Source: Pyrodictium sp. (GTDB lineage Archaea; Thermoproteota; Thermoprotei_A; Sulfolobales; Pyrodictiaceae). Taken from it: a stretch of DNA of 15,388 nucleotides. A program made the position numbers and the translations under genes. Numbering within the stretch: the stretch's first letter is position 1; each line of letters opens with the position of its first letter. The notes below the pieces were generated by a model. That model had not been told where the DNA came from. It did not search any database and was given only the letters and a program-made list of their open reading frames with translations. The DNA is taken from contig DQUB01000181.1 of the NCBI GenBank assembly GCA_015662475.1, positions 1-15,388 of the forward strand, given 5' to 3'. Shown in pieces: positions 6,811 to 13,035 of this stretch.

Positions 6811-7569
6811 GTGTTGGAACAGCTTTGCAGTGTAGAACGTGTTGACGGGCGTATTTATTGTAGAGAGTATAGTGGACGTGCTCCAGTGTTCCGTGATAGG
6901 CTTGAGGCTGGCCGTCTTCTGGGAATCTTCGTGAAACAAGTTTTTGGTTCTGGCGGTGTAGATGTCGTGTTTGGTTTGGCTGCTGGCGGTATTCCAGTTG
7001 CATTCGAAGTTTCTCGCGTTATTGGTGCTTGTTTCGATACCATTGTGGTTAAGAAGATAACGTTTCCTTGGACTACTGAAGCTGGTTTTGGTGCTGTTGC
7101 TATTGATGGTTCTTTCGAATACGATGAAAGAGTTGCACACGACTATCTAGGCTATGATCGTGAAACGATGAAGGTTCTCATAGACAGTACACGCAGATAT
7201 GTTTTCGAGCGTACTTTACGCCTTAGAGGCGAAACTTTCTACCCTAGACTCGAGAAGATGCGGGTCTTGCTTGTCGATGATGGTATTGCAACTGGATATA
7301 CAATGGTTGTTGGAGTGAAGTTCTTGCGTAAACTCGGCGCAGAACAAGTTATTGCTGCTGCACCAACAGCTAGTGTTGATGGAGCTGAACGTGTTTCACG
7401 TGTTGCTGATCAGGTAGTTGTTCTAAACCTTAGAGGTGGACCATACTATGCAGTTGCCGATGCATATTTTGAGTGGCACGATGTTAGCGATGAAGAGGCT
7501 AGAAGCTATATTGAGAAGGCTGTTAAGGAGAAACTAGCCTGCACATGGGTTTCCAAACAGTCCTCCTAG
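6811..7569 (+). CDS. Orphan type I phosphoribosyltransferase family protein
   Basis: This 252-residue protein has the type I phosphoribosyltransferase PRPP loop at LLVDDGIATGYTM (153-165), with paired aspartates D156-D157 and the ATG-x-T turn. The preceding 'GLAAGGIPVAFEVSRVIGA' (55-73) and 'IVVKKI' match the predicted phosphoribosyltransferase group of COG1926 type rather than orotate, adenine or uracil enzymes. The usual C-terminal 'YF.WHDVSDEEA' signature of that group is present (219-230). The base acceptor is unknown. The frame opens at TTG 6796, but GTG 6811 sits 6 nt after a GGGGG Shine-Dalgarno-like run and is preferred. It is separated from the metallo-hydrolase by a GC-rich structured stretch, so the two genes may not be one transcript. 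Family confident; substrate not. Confidence 0.87.
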   Translation: MLEQLCSVERVDGRIYCREYSGRAPVFRDRLEAGRLLGIFVKQVFGSGGVDVVFGLAAGGIPVAFEVSRVIGACFDTIVVKKITFPWTTEAGFGAVAIDGSFEYDERVAHDYLGYDRETMKVLIDSTRRYVFERTLRLRGETFYPRLEKMRVLLVDDGIATGYTMVVGVKFLRKLGAEQVIAAAPTASVDGAERVSRVADQVVVLNLRGGPYYAVADAYFEWHDVSDEEARSYIEKAVKEKLACTWVSKQSS

Positions 7570-7679
7570 ACTCCCACATGTTTTGGTTTGCGAAAATACG
7601 TTGTAGTAGCTGAGGCTAAGCAGTGATTAAAACCTAGCAGCTTGTCTTGGACTTTCACGGACTAGATTAGGGTGATTTT

Positions 7680-8504
7680 GTGGAAGAGATTGTGAGGTTG
7701 TGGAAGGACATTAGAAGATTAATCGATGAAAAGCTTGATGAAGTGTTGACAGGGATTAGCGAGACTGCTCTAGTCAACGCTGCTAGATACACTGTTAGTG
7801 GGGGTAAGAGGTTTCGAGGTTTCCTCACAATCATGGTAGCTAGAGAGCTGGGTGGACGAATAGAAGATGCTCTAGATGCTGCTGTTGCCGTTGAACTAGT
7901 GCACGCTGCAAGCTTAGCACTCGACGACATAATAGACGCCGATGTTTTTCGCCGCGGAAAACCTGCAGCATGGGTTACACTTGGCGTTAGCAAAGCTGTT
8001 ATGACGGCAAACCTGCTTGTCCCCTACGCCCAGAAAATAATATTGCAAAAATATGGGAGCTACGCGCTAGAGAGGACTGTTGAAGCTTGGCTTAAGACCT
8101 CGCAAGGCGAAGCTCTCGATGCATTTGCGCCAAAAGCCGACTACTTGACTGTTGCAAGGTTGAAAACAGGTGCCCTGTTTAGACTCGCAGCTGAACTAGG
8201 AGCAATAGCAGCTCGAGAAGGCGACAGTGTGGTTAAACTTGCTGGAGAGTATGGAGAAGCTCTTGGAATAGCCTACCAGATAGCAGACGATGTAGTAGAC
8301 CTACTCGCTGGCGTAGAATCTCCTGGAGCAAACATGCTCGTAGAATGGTTAGGAACTATAGATCCCGAAGCCGGCATTAGAGAAGCATATCGCATCGCTA
8401 TACAAGCAGCAAAACTTGCAGAAGAACTTGCAGGAGCCAATACACTATTAGCCGAACTACCAATATTCATGGTGAAAACAATGCTTTCCGAAACAAAGAG
8501 GTAA
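7680..8504 (+). CDS. Short polyprenyl synthetase (isoprenyl diphosphate synthase)
   Basis: This 274-residue trans-prenyltransferase would condense isopentenyl diphosphate onto allylic diphosphates to build archaeal lipid side chains. Visible motifs are GGKRFRG (41-47, diphosphate binding), the first aspartate-rich motif DDIIDAD (82-88) followed by RRGKP, and the second motif QIADDVVD (200-207). Ala77 and Ser78 at positions -5 and -4 before the first motif are small, which by the known chain-length rule suggests C20 or longer products. It is shorter than the usual 320-340 residues. The 'GD' before helix F and the GK-x-D segment after the second motif are not seen, so it may be a divergent or partner subunit. 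GTG 7680 is preceded by GGTGAT. It shares the lipid pathway with the reductase at 11182-12231. Confidence 0.87.
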   Translation: MEEIVRLWKDIRRLIDEKLDEVLTGISETALVNAARYTVSGGKRFRGFLTIMVARELGGRIEDALDAAVAVELVHAASLALDDIIDADVFRRGKPAAWVTLGVSKAVMTANLLVPYAQKIILQKYGSYALERTVEAWLKTSQGEALDAFAPKADYLTVARLKTGALFRLAAELGAIAAREGDSVVKLAGEYGEALGIAYQIADDVVDLLAGVESPGANMLVEWLGTIDPEAGIREAYRIAIQAAKLAEELAGANTLLAELPIFMVKTMLSETKR

Positions 8505-8510
8505 CAGCAA

Positions 8511-8597
8511 GAGGTGGGCGGGCCCCTGGCCGCAGCCCCGCTCATCCAGCGCCGCCGACACGGCGCCTATATCGCGGGGCCCGGGGTCACCCCGTCC
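8511..8597 (-). ncRNA. Candidate GC-rich structured RNA
   Basis: This GC-rich island starts 24-26 nt downstream of a strong minus-strand TATA-like element (8618-8623). Read on the minus strand it opens with a hairpin GGGG-TGA-CCCC. Then comes a hairpin with lower stem CCCCGC/GCGGGG, a symmetric 7 x 7 internal loop (GATATAG against TGGATGA, with possible tandem G-A pairs next to the lower stem) and upper stem GCGCCG/CGGCGC. A further GC-rich segment follows. The internal loop is reminiscent of an H/ACA pocket, but no ACA box is obvious. It lies between two convergent genes, so a terminator role is the alternative. Confidence 0.42.
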
Positions 8598-8615
8598 AAA
8601 ACATCTACTTCTCCA

Positions 8616-8627
8616 ACCTTTAAAAAT
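8616..8627 (-). promoter_or_regulatory. TATA box for GC-rich RNA
   Basis: On the minus strand ATTTTTAAAGG (with TTTAAA at 8618-8623) precedes the GC-rich island by about 25 nt. No coding region begins there on this strand. Confidence 0.42.
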
Positions 8628-8639
8628 AGGCTTCCCATT

Positions 8640-8888
8640 CTACGTTGATGCTATGAGAGTAACTGTTCTCAAAACACCGCTAAGCTTCCGTATTCTTGTC
8701 ACAGCCTGATCAATCTTCTTCAAACTATCAGCCAGCAACTTCACAAGTACATCGTATTCGCCATAAACAACATATGATTCACAACCAACACCAACATCTT
8801 TGCAGACACTGCCTATCCCATCAACAACTTCATGCTCCCTACCTATCTCCGTTACCAGCAATACAAATGCAACGATCTTCTCAGACAT
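8640..8888 (-). CDS. Stand-alone Lrp/AsnC RAM (effector-binding) domain protein
   Basis: This 82-residue protein matches only the C-terminal RAM domain of Lrp/AsnC regulators, an alpha-beta sandwich that oligomerises and binds amino acids. The 'VAFVLLVTEIGREHEVVDGI' start, the central 'CESYVVYGEYDVLVKLLADSLKKID' and the closing 'VLRTVTLIAS' strand follow the family. There is no helix-turn-helix, so it cannot bind DNA by itself. Such small proteins are common in archaea and may modulate full-length Lrp proteins or enzymes. The ATG at 8888 is clear and the length fits a complete single domain, so it is not a truncation. It converges on the polyprenyl synthase across the GC-rich island. Confidence 0.88.
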   Translation of the reverse strand: MSEKIVAFVLLVTEIGREHEVVDGIGSVCKDVGVGCESYVVYGEYDVLVKLLADSLKKIDQAVTRIRKLSGVLRTVTLIAST

Positions 8889-9071
8889 AGTATTGCCCCA
8901 CGATACACCCCCACTATAGCCTGTTAAAATCTAGTGTTGCTAGCATAGAAGGCTGCTGAGAATAGGGTAATAGGGTGCTACTCGAGGGCCTAATTAGAAG
9001 AACAGTTTTTGGTTTCTAGGTAGGTCTAAGATTAGCAGTTTCTTGCAGCCTCTTAATATTGTCATAGCTGG
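8889..9071. other. Intergenic stretch without a recognised gene
   Basis: This 183-bp gap lies between the RAM-domain gene and the GlcNAc-1-P transferase, both on the minus strand. The RAM gene promoter should be here; a minus-strand GCTATAGTG near 8915-8922 is a weak TATA candidate. I see no C/D boxes or GC-rich island. Confidence 0.4.
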
Positions 9072-10076
9072 TTAGTGGGTAATTAGCAGTGTTAGGAGAG
9101 CAAGTGTTGTTGAAAAGGCTACGAGTATTAGTCCAGAAACAACTATTTCGAGTTCAGTAAGAGGTTCTCGGGCTGTTAAAAGGCGAACAAGTGTTATTGG
9201 AGCTTTTGGATCTGCTTTAGCTCTAACAAGACCACATTCATCAACAATTGTTGGTCTAGGCATTTCTCTCCTCTCTTTAAACCCTTTAACACTGGCGATT
9301 ATCGAGAAACCGTTCAAGATCAAAGGCATTGTTGCTATTATGTAGATTGCTTCAAGTCTTAATAGGGCTGCTACAAGCACTAGGTATCCTCCTACAAGAA
9401 GGCTTCCAGAGTCTCCATTGAGCACTCTAGCTGGATACCAGTTGTACGCCAGGTGTAAAGCTAGTAGAACTGCTATCGCTATTGCAGCTGCAAAACCTGC
9501 AACGTCTACTGGAGATCCACAGTACACTCTCACTAGCGATGCCACAATCATGCCAAGTACAACTATGAGAGCCGAGCCTGCCATTAGCCCATTGTATCCG
9601 TCTATCATGTTGAACATGTTGGCTGACACACCAACACCCAACGCTAAAAGGTATGGATAGACTATTGTGAGTCTAGTCGTGCCAACAAAAGGTAGTGTTG
9701 GGCGTGGCGTGTAGAGGTGTAGTAGGAGAACAGGTACTGCAGCTACGAAGGTGAGGAGAGGTTTCACTAGAGGGTTCAACTTAAACCTATCGTCTAAGAA
9801 GCCTACAGCCCAAAGCCAGAGACTTGTAAGAGTCAATCCCAGGCCAACCTTCCACGAAAAGCAAATGGCTATGACTGCCGAACTAGCTAGTAGACCTGAC
9901 AGAATGGCTATACCTCCTGTCTCGGGTATTCTTGGCTTCCAAGGCTTATTCACATCTACGCCGTAAAGCCCATATTTTCTAGCAAGTCTAGGGACTAGAA
10001 GCTCTTCACCAATATAGCCTGCTACAGCAGCTGTTAGAGCTACTGTTAGAAGTGCTAGCATCAATGTAGCTAGCAC
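9072..10076 (-). CDS. Polyprenol-phosphate GlcNAc-1-phosphate transferase (Alg7/AglH/MraY/WecA family)
   Basis: This is a multi-spanning membrane enzyme of 334 residues with about ten hydrophobic segments. It would transfer a sugar-1-phosphate, probably GlcNAc-1-P from its UDP donor, to dolichyl phosphate, the first step of N-glycan assembly. Family motifs are clear: PETGG (51-55), FLDDR (93-97, Mg-binding aspartates), NMIDGYNGL (156-164), and NWYPARVLNGDSGS (212-225), which is closer to the eukaryotic/archaeal Alg7 branch than to MraY. 'EMPRPTIVDECG' lies in the cytosolic loop. The start is GTG 10076; the in-frame ATG at 10061 is an alternative, since GAGGTG sits almost on top of the GTG. 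It is divergent from the RimK-like gene. The 183-bp stretch to the RAM gene downstream has no gene I can support. Confidence 0.92.
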   Translation of the reverse strand: MLATLMLALLTVALTAAVAGYIGEELLVPRLARKYGLYGVDVNKPWKPRIPETGGIAILSGLLASSAVIAICFSWKVGLGLTLTSLWLWAVGFLDDRFKLNPLVKPLLTFVAAVPVLLLHLYTPRPTLPFVGTTRLTIVYPYLLALGVGVSANMFNMIDGYNGLMAGSALIVVLGMIVASLVRVYCGSPVDVAGFAAAIAIAVLLALHLAYNWYPARVLNGDSGSLLVGGYLVLVAALLRLEAIYIIATMPLILNGFSIIASVKGFKERREMPRPTIVDECGLVRAKADPKAPITLVRLLTAREPLTELEIVVSGLILVAFSTTLALLTLLITH

Positions 10077-10118
10077 ACCTCGTGCTCACACCTGCAAACA
10101 ACAGGTTATCGTTGAGAG

Positions 10119-10127
10119 ACTTTAAAC
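10119..10127. promoter_or_regulatory. Shared TTTAAA TATA box for divergent genes
   Basis: The self-complementary TTTAAA (10121-10126) is the only good TATA candidate in the 87-bp gap. It is about 40 nt from the plus-strand start (10164) and about 47 nt from the minus-strand start (10076), so it could serve both. Confidence 0.4.
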
Positions 10128-10163
10128 ATGCTCTAAGCGGGTGAGTGTAGGGAGGTAGTAACG

Positions 10164-11054
10164 GTGAAGCGAATTGCAGTTTTACATGAATCGCCACGCC
10201 CTACATGGACTTCTAAAAGGTTGTTGGAGGCTATAAGAGAGGCCGGAGCTAAACCCCTCTACCTACAACCCAGTCTACTATCGAGTGGTATTGGTAAGGA
10301 TACATGTCCACTCATGCTATATGGTCGCTGTATTGACGTTGATGCTGTCATTGTTAGAAGTCTTGGGCGTGCCTTAAGCCTTGAAAGATATGTCCGTAGA
10401 ATAGCTCTACTCTTACAGCTAGAAGATGCTGGTGTACTCGTAGTAAACCCAGTACGTTCACTCTTACTCGCTCGCGACAAGTACACCAGTCTACGCATTA
10501 TGGCTGCTCATGGAGTACCGGTACCTGAAACCATACTAACAGAGGATCCTGCTGAAGCTCTAAGATTTATCGAGAAGTGGGGGCAAGCTGTGATAAAACC
10601 GCTGATGGGGAGTCTAGGTCTCGGCTCTTTCAAAGTAGATGATGTAGATCTAGCATATAGGATTGTATCAATGCTTGCAAGTCTAGGTCAACCAATATAC
10701 GTGCAGAAATACATACCCAAGAAGAACAATAGGGATATAAGAGTGTTTGTTGTGGGTGATAAAGCGATAGCTGCAGAGTATCGAATAGCACCACCAGGCT
10801 CATGGAAAACAAATGTGGCTCGTGGAGCAAAAACAGAGCCAGCAAAGATAACACCGGAGATAGAAGAACTTGCAGTTAAAGCATCTAAATCACTAGGCCT
10901 ACTATATAGTGGGGTGGACATGGCAGAAACAGATAACGGATATGTCGTCTTTGAAGCAAATGCTTCACCGCTGTGGAGAGGATTATATCAGGCAACAGGG
11001 ATAGATCCAGCAAAACATATTGTCCGCATGATACTAGACATGCTCAAACGTTGA
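10164..11054 (+). CDS. RimK-family ATP-grasp ligase
   Basis: This 296-residue ATP-grasp protein is of the RimK/LysX/MptN type, which joins an amino acid (often glutamate) to a carboxylate through an acyl phosphate. The order is: N-terminal preATP-grasp domain (1-100), 'RDKYTSLRIMAAHGVPVPET' (104-123), 'AVIKPLMGSLGLG' (142-154, ATP loop with K145), 'IYVQKYI' (178-184), 'RDIRVFVVGD' (190-199), 'NVARGA' (217-222) and 'GVDMAE...FEANASP' (250-269), in which D252, E264 and N266 should bind Mg. The target could be a cofactor, the LysW carrier or a protein; no lysW or lys genes are adjacent, so I leave it open. GTG 10164 is chosen because GGAGGT lies 7 nt before it. Confidence 0.88.
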   Translation: MKRIAVLHESPRPTWTSKRLLEAIREAGAKPLYLQPSLLSSGIGKDTCPLMLYGRCIDVDAVIVRSLGRALSLERYVRRIALLLQLEDAGVLVVNPVRSLLLARDKYTSLRIMAAHGVPVPETILTEDPAEALRFIEKWGQAVIKPLMGSLGLGSFKVDDVDLAYRIVSMLASLGQPIYVQKYIPKKNNRDIRVFVVGDKAIAAEYRIAPPGSWKTNVARGAKTEPAKITPEIEELAVKASKSLGLLYSGVDMAETDNGYVVFEANASPLWRGLYQATGIDPAKHIVRMILDMLKR

Positions 11055-11069
11055 AAACGCTCAGAACAA

Positions 11070-11077
11070 CTTTAAGG
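11070..11077 (+). promoter_or_regulatory. TATA-like box for candidate C/D RNA
   Basis: CTTTAAGG lies about 33 nt before the GGGC terminal stem of the candidate RNA, just after the RimK-like stop codon. Confidence 0.35.
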
Positions 11078-11106
11078 TTTTTCACTGGAGGTTTTGTAGA
11101 ACTACA

Positions 11107-11176
11107 CGGGCTATGAGGAGTAGCAAACCAGGCGACCTGTTCTAGGGGATGTGCGAGAGCTCTCACACCGAGCCCA
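11107..11176 (+). ncRNA. Candidate box C/D guide RNA
   Basis: Terminal stem GGGC/GCCC (11108-11111 with 11172-11175) flanks box C ATGAGGA (11113-11119) and box D CCGA (11168-11171). As in the candidate at 5128, the U-to-G change in C is matched by U-to-C in D. The internal boxes are degenerate: D' GCGA (11132-11135) and C' ATGTGCG (11149-11155), again with compensating bases at two positions. Both guide intervals, 11120-11131 and 11156-11167, are exactly 12 nt, as archaeal C/D RNAs require. The second guide contains the palindrome GAGAGCTCTC, which could instead fold as a hairpin. It lies between convergent genes. Targets not identified. Confidence 0.52.
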
Positions 11177-11181
11177 CACCT

Positions 11182-12231
11182 CTAGCCTATTAGAGGCAGT
11201 CTACTCAACACCTTTCTCACAACAGTTAGAGGGTCTACATCGCCAAGCGCTAGAGCTATACTTGCCTCTATGGGGAGCTTTTCCAAAACTGCTGCTCTTA
11301 GCCTAGAAGGTGCACGCTTTACAATATCTAACAATTTTTTCTGCCTCATCATCATAGAAACCGTTTTCTCCATTAGTTTTGAAAGAGGCTTACCACTTTC
11401 TAGAGCCTCCAAAAGCTTTTTACCACTTTCCAATGCCGGCCTTATACCCTCACCACTTATCGGGTAAACAAGTCCAGCAGCTTCCCCTATCACTGGTGGA
11501 ATCCCATCCATGAGATGTTGTTGCGGGCCAGAAACCACTATGTAGCTCCCACGTATAGGCTCAACGCGAGTTCCAAGTTTTGCCTTTGGATGCTCTCTCA
11601 AAAATCTCTCAAGACGTTCAAGCAGTGATTGAGGCTCTTCATATCCTCCAACACCAACACGTGCTCTCTTCTCACCCTCGGGGAAGAACCAGTAGTAGCC
11701 TACCATCCCACTATCAAACCATATTTCAACCACATCAGGATCTTCAAGCCTCTTGTCAAACTCTAGCAAGACTTGTACAGCGTAAATACGATCGCGAGGA
11801 GCATCACTCCAAAGGTTTCCAGCAGCAACAACCACACTACTACTCTCAGCCTTCAGCATACCACCTATGATGAGACCTTGCCTACCAACATGCGCTCTAA
11901 CACGATACTCAACACGCTCAGCCTGCTCTAGAAGATACCGTATTAGAAGAGGTTTATTGACGATATAGCCCCAAACACCACTCTCCCTTCTCTCACCAAC
12001 AAGCCTCCCATCTAGGTAGATGCGGAAACCTCTAATCTCAGTGAGTATCAACTCGCTAGGAATCTTTAAAATCTCATCTACTTTTCTTGGAACAGCCCAA
12101 CCACAAGGTTTAAGCCCTGGAGCAGGCAACATCTCGTACACGTTAACCTTGTACCCTTTCAAACCTGCAAAGTATGTGAAAGCTGCACCAGCTGGACCTG
12201 CACCAATAACGTGAAATTCCGCTTTTGCCAT
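11182..12231 (-). CDS. Geranylgeranyl reductase family FAD protein (archaeal lipid saturation)
   Basis: This 349-residue flavoprotein matches the digeranylgeranylglycerophospholipid reductase family, which hydrogenates the isoprenoid double bonds of archaeal ether lipids. The N terminus has the FAD Rossmann motif GAGPAGA (10-16), with the acidic end of the second strand at E33. 'KPCGWAVP' (41-48) contains the redox-active-type Cys (C43). The family signature Y-x-W-x-F-P is at 179-184. The second FAD motif GEAAGLVYPISGEGI runs 249-263. Helical C-terminal residues 265-349 complete the usual fold. The ATG at 12231 sits about 26 nt from a minus-strand TATA (12254-12259), so the mRNA is probably leaderless. 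Its substrate pathway links it to the polyprenyl synthase at 7680. Confidence 0.92.
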   Translation of the reverse strand: MAKAEFHVIGAGPAGAAFTYFAGLKGYKVNVYEMLPAPGLKPCGWAVPRKVDEILKIPSELILTEIRGFRIYLDGRLVGERRESGVWGYIVNKPLLIRYLLEQAERVEYRVRAHVGRQGLIIGGMLKAESSSVVVAAGNLWSDAPRDRIYAVQVLLEFDKRLEDPDVVEIWFDSGMVGYYWFFPEGEKRARVGVGGYEEPQSLLERLERFLREHPKAKLGTRVEPIRGSYIVVSGPQQHLMDGIPPVIGEAAGLVYPISGEGIRPALESGKKLLEALESGKPLSKLMEKTVSMMMRQKKLLDIVKRAPSRLRAAVLEKLPIEASIALALGDVDPLTVVRKVLSRLPLIG

Positions 12232-12252
12232 TCCCAGATAACCTTTCCAAAA

Positions 12253-12260
12253 CTTTAACG
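12253..12260 (-). promoter_or_regulatory. TATA box for geranylgeranyl reductase (leaderless)
   Basis: CGTTAAAG on the minus strand is centred about 26 nt upstream of the ATG, so transcription would begin at or next to the start codon. Confidence 0.45.
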
Positions 12261-12380
12261 ATTAGAGATTAAAAATTGCTTTGCAAATAACCGTATGCTT
12301 AGCGATACAGGATCAACAGCTCTCCCCACACACCTTCAACTCTATTCTCGATTTCTACCACTATGCTCTAACCAACCACC

Positions 12381-12387
12381 TATATTA
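12381..12387 (+). promoter_or_regulatory. TATA box for C/D RNA
   Basis: TATATTA is centred 26 nt upstream of about 12410, just before box C. Confidence 0.6.
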
Positions 12388-12408
12388 CCGTCTTTGCCTA
12401 GACTATTA

Positions 12409-12473
12409 TTGGATGACGACGACTTGCCCCCCAGACCTTCGAGGGGATGAAGACAACCGTGGCGTCTGACAAC
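12409..12473 (+). ncRNA. Box C/D guide RNA, one guide matching 16S rRNA decoding region
   Basis: The boxes occur in canonical order and spacing: C ATGACGA (12413-12419), D' CAGA (12432-12435), C' ATGAAGA (12447-12453) and D CTGA (12466-12469). C, C' and D' each differ from consensus at one base; D is perfect. Both guides (12420-12431, 12454-12465) are exactly 12 nt. A TATA box lies 26 nt upstream and a short TTG/CAA stem flanks the boxes. The D' guide CGACTTGCCCCC is complementary to GGGGGCAAGTCG. Its AAGTCG part is the universal 16S stretch 1492-1497 (E. coli numbering). By the N-plus-five rule it would direct 2'-O-methylation at position 1490. The D guide's target (complement ACGCCACGGTTG) is not identified. 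It lies between the reductase and the ribosomal operon. Confidence 0.8.
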
Positions 12474-12528
12474 ATCTTAGCTTTCCAGAGAAAGTCTCTC
12501 CTGAGCACCATTGGCCTTTAAAGGGTTG

Positions 12529-12537
12529 GGTTTATAG
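12529..12537 (+). promoter_or_regulatory. TATA box of the ribosomal protein/RNA polymerase operon
   Basis: TTTATA (12531-12536) predicts a transcript start near 12560, just before the GGTGGT site of rps13. A second candidate, TTTAAA, lies at 12517-12522. Confidence 0.55.
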
Positions 12538-12567
12538 GGGTTGACTGTTGCTTGGCTGTTTTGCGTG

Positions 12568-12573
12568 GGTGGT
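12568..12573 (+). promoter_or_regulatory. Shine-Dalgarno site that decides the rps13 start
   Basis: GGTGGT is followed by 5 nt and then CTG. The same GGTGGT plus 5 nt precedes ATG of rps11 (13618-13623) and ATG of rpl13 (15299-15304). Confidence 0.7.
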
Positions 12574-12578
12574 AGGGT

Positions 12579-13028
12579 CTGTCCGAGCAACAGTATAAGT
12601 ATATTGTGAGGATTGCTGAGACAGACATACCAGGCGATCTAAAGGTACCCTATGGCCTATCTCTCATAAAGGGTATCGGTATTAACATGGCTTATGCAAT
12701 CTGTCGTTTACTAGGCATAGACCCCAACAAACGTATCGGCTTTCTAACCGATCAGGAGATTGCAAAGATAGAGCAGGCTATAAAGAATCCAAAAGCAATT
12801 GGCATTCCTAGCTGGATGTTGAATAGGCGTAGAGACTATGAAACAGGACAGGATATGCATCTTGTTGGAGCCCAGCTAATCTACTACGTTAGACGCGATA
12901 TCGAAAGAGAGAAGAGGATTAAGAGCTGGAGAGGTATCCGTCACGCTCTCGGTCTAAAGGTGCGTGGCCAGAAGACTAGTAGGACAGGTCGTACAGGTAT
13001 GACTGTTGGTGTGAAGAGGAGGAGGTGA
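12579..13028 (+). CDS. rps13: Small ribosomal subunit protein uS13, apparent CTG start
   Basis: This is archaeal/eukaryotic-type S13 (149 residues from CTG), a 30S head protein contacting 16S rRNA and the central protuberance. 'PYGLSLIKGIGINMAYAICRLLGID' carries the helix-turn-helix region. The basic C-terminal 'RGIRHALGLKVRGQKTSRTG' inserts into rRNA. The conserved N-terminal pattern (SEQQYKYIVRIAETDIPGD) begins upstream of the first standard start, GTG 12606. The only codons between an in-frame TAG (12573-12575) and that GTG are GGT, CTG and eight others; CTG 12579 fits both the family's N terminus and the GGTGGT site 5 nt before it. Thus CTG initiation is inferred, unless the sequence has an error here. 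First gene of the operon; rps4 follows after 7 nt. Confidence 0.93.
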   Translation: MSEQQYKYIVRIAETDIPGDLKVPYGLSLIKGIGINMAYAICRLLGIDPNKRIGFLTDQEIAKIEQAIKNPKAIGIPSWMLNRRRDYETGQDMHLVGAQLIYYVRRDIEREKRIKSWRGIRHALGLKVRGQKTSRTGRTGMTVGVKRRR

Positions 13029-13035
13029 AGAGCTG

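Noticed and set aside
6704..7140. Overlapping minus-strand frames across the structured island and phosphoribosyltransferase
   Set aside because: They are low-complexity antisense frames opposite a clear PRPP-binding protein.
8511..8597. A second tRNA
   Set aside because: The GC-rich stems do not form a cloverleaf and no T-loop GTTCRA motif is present on either strand.
11095..11106. Inverted repeat TGTAG-AA-CTACA as an operator or hairpin
   Set aside because: The two-base loop is too small for an RNA hairpin and it is not repeated at other promoters.
12281..12469. 62-codon plus-strand frame before rps13
   Set aside because: It covers the C/D RNA and its promoter and has no start signal or family match.
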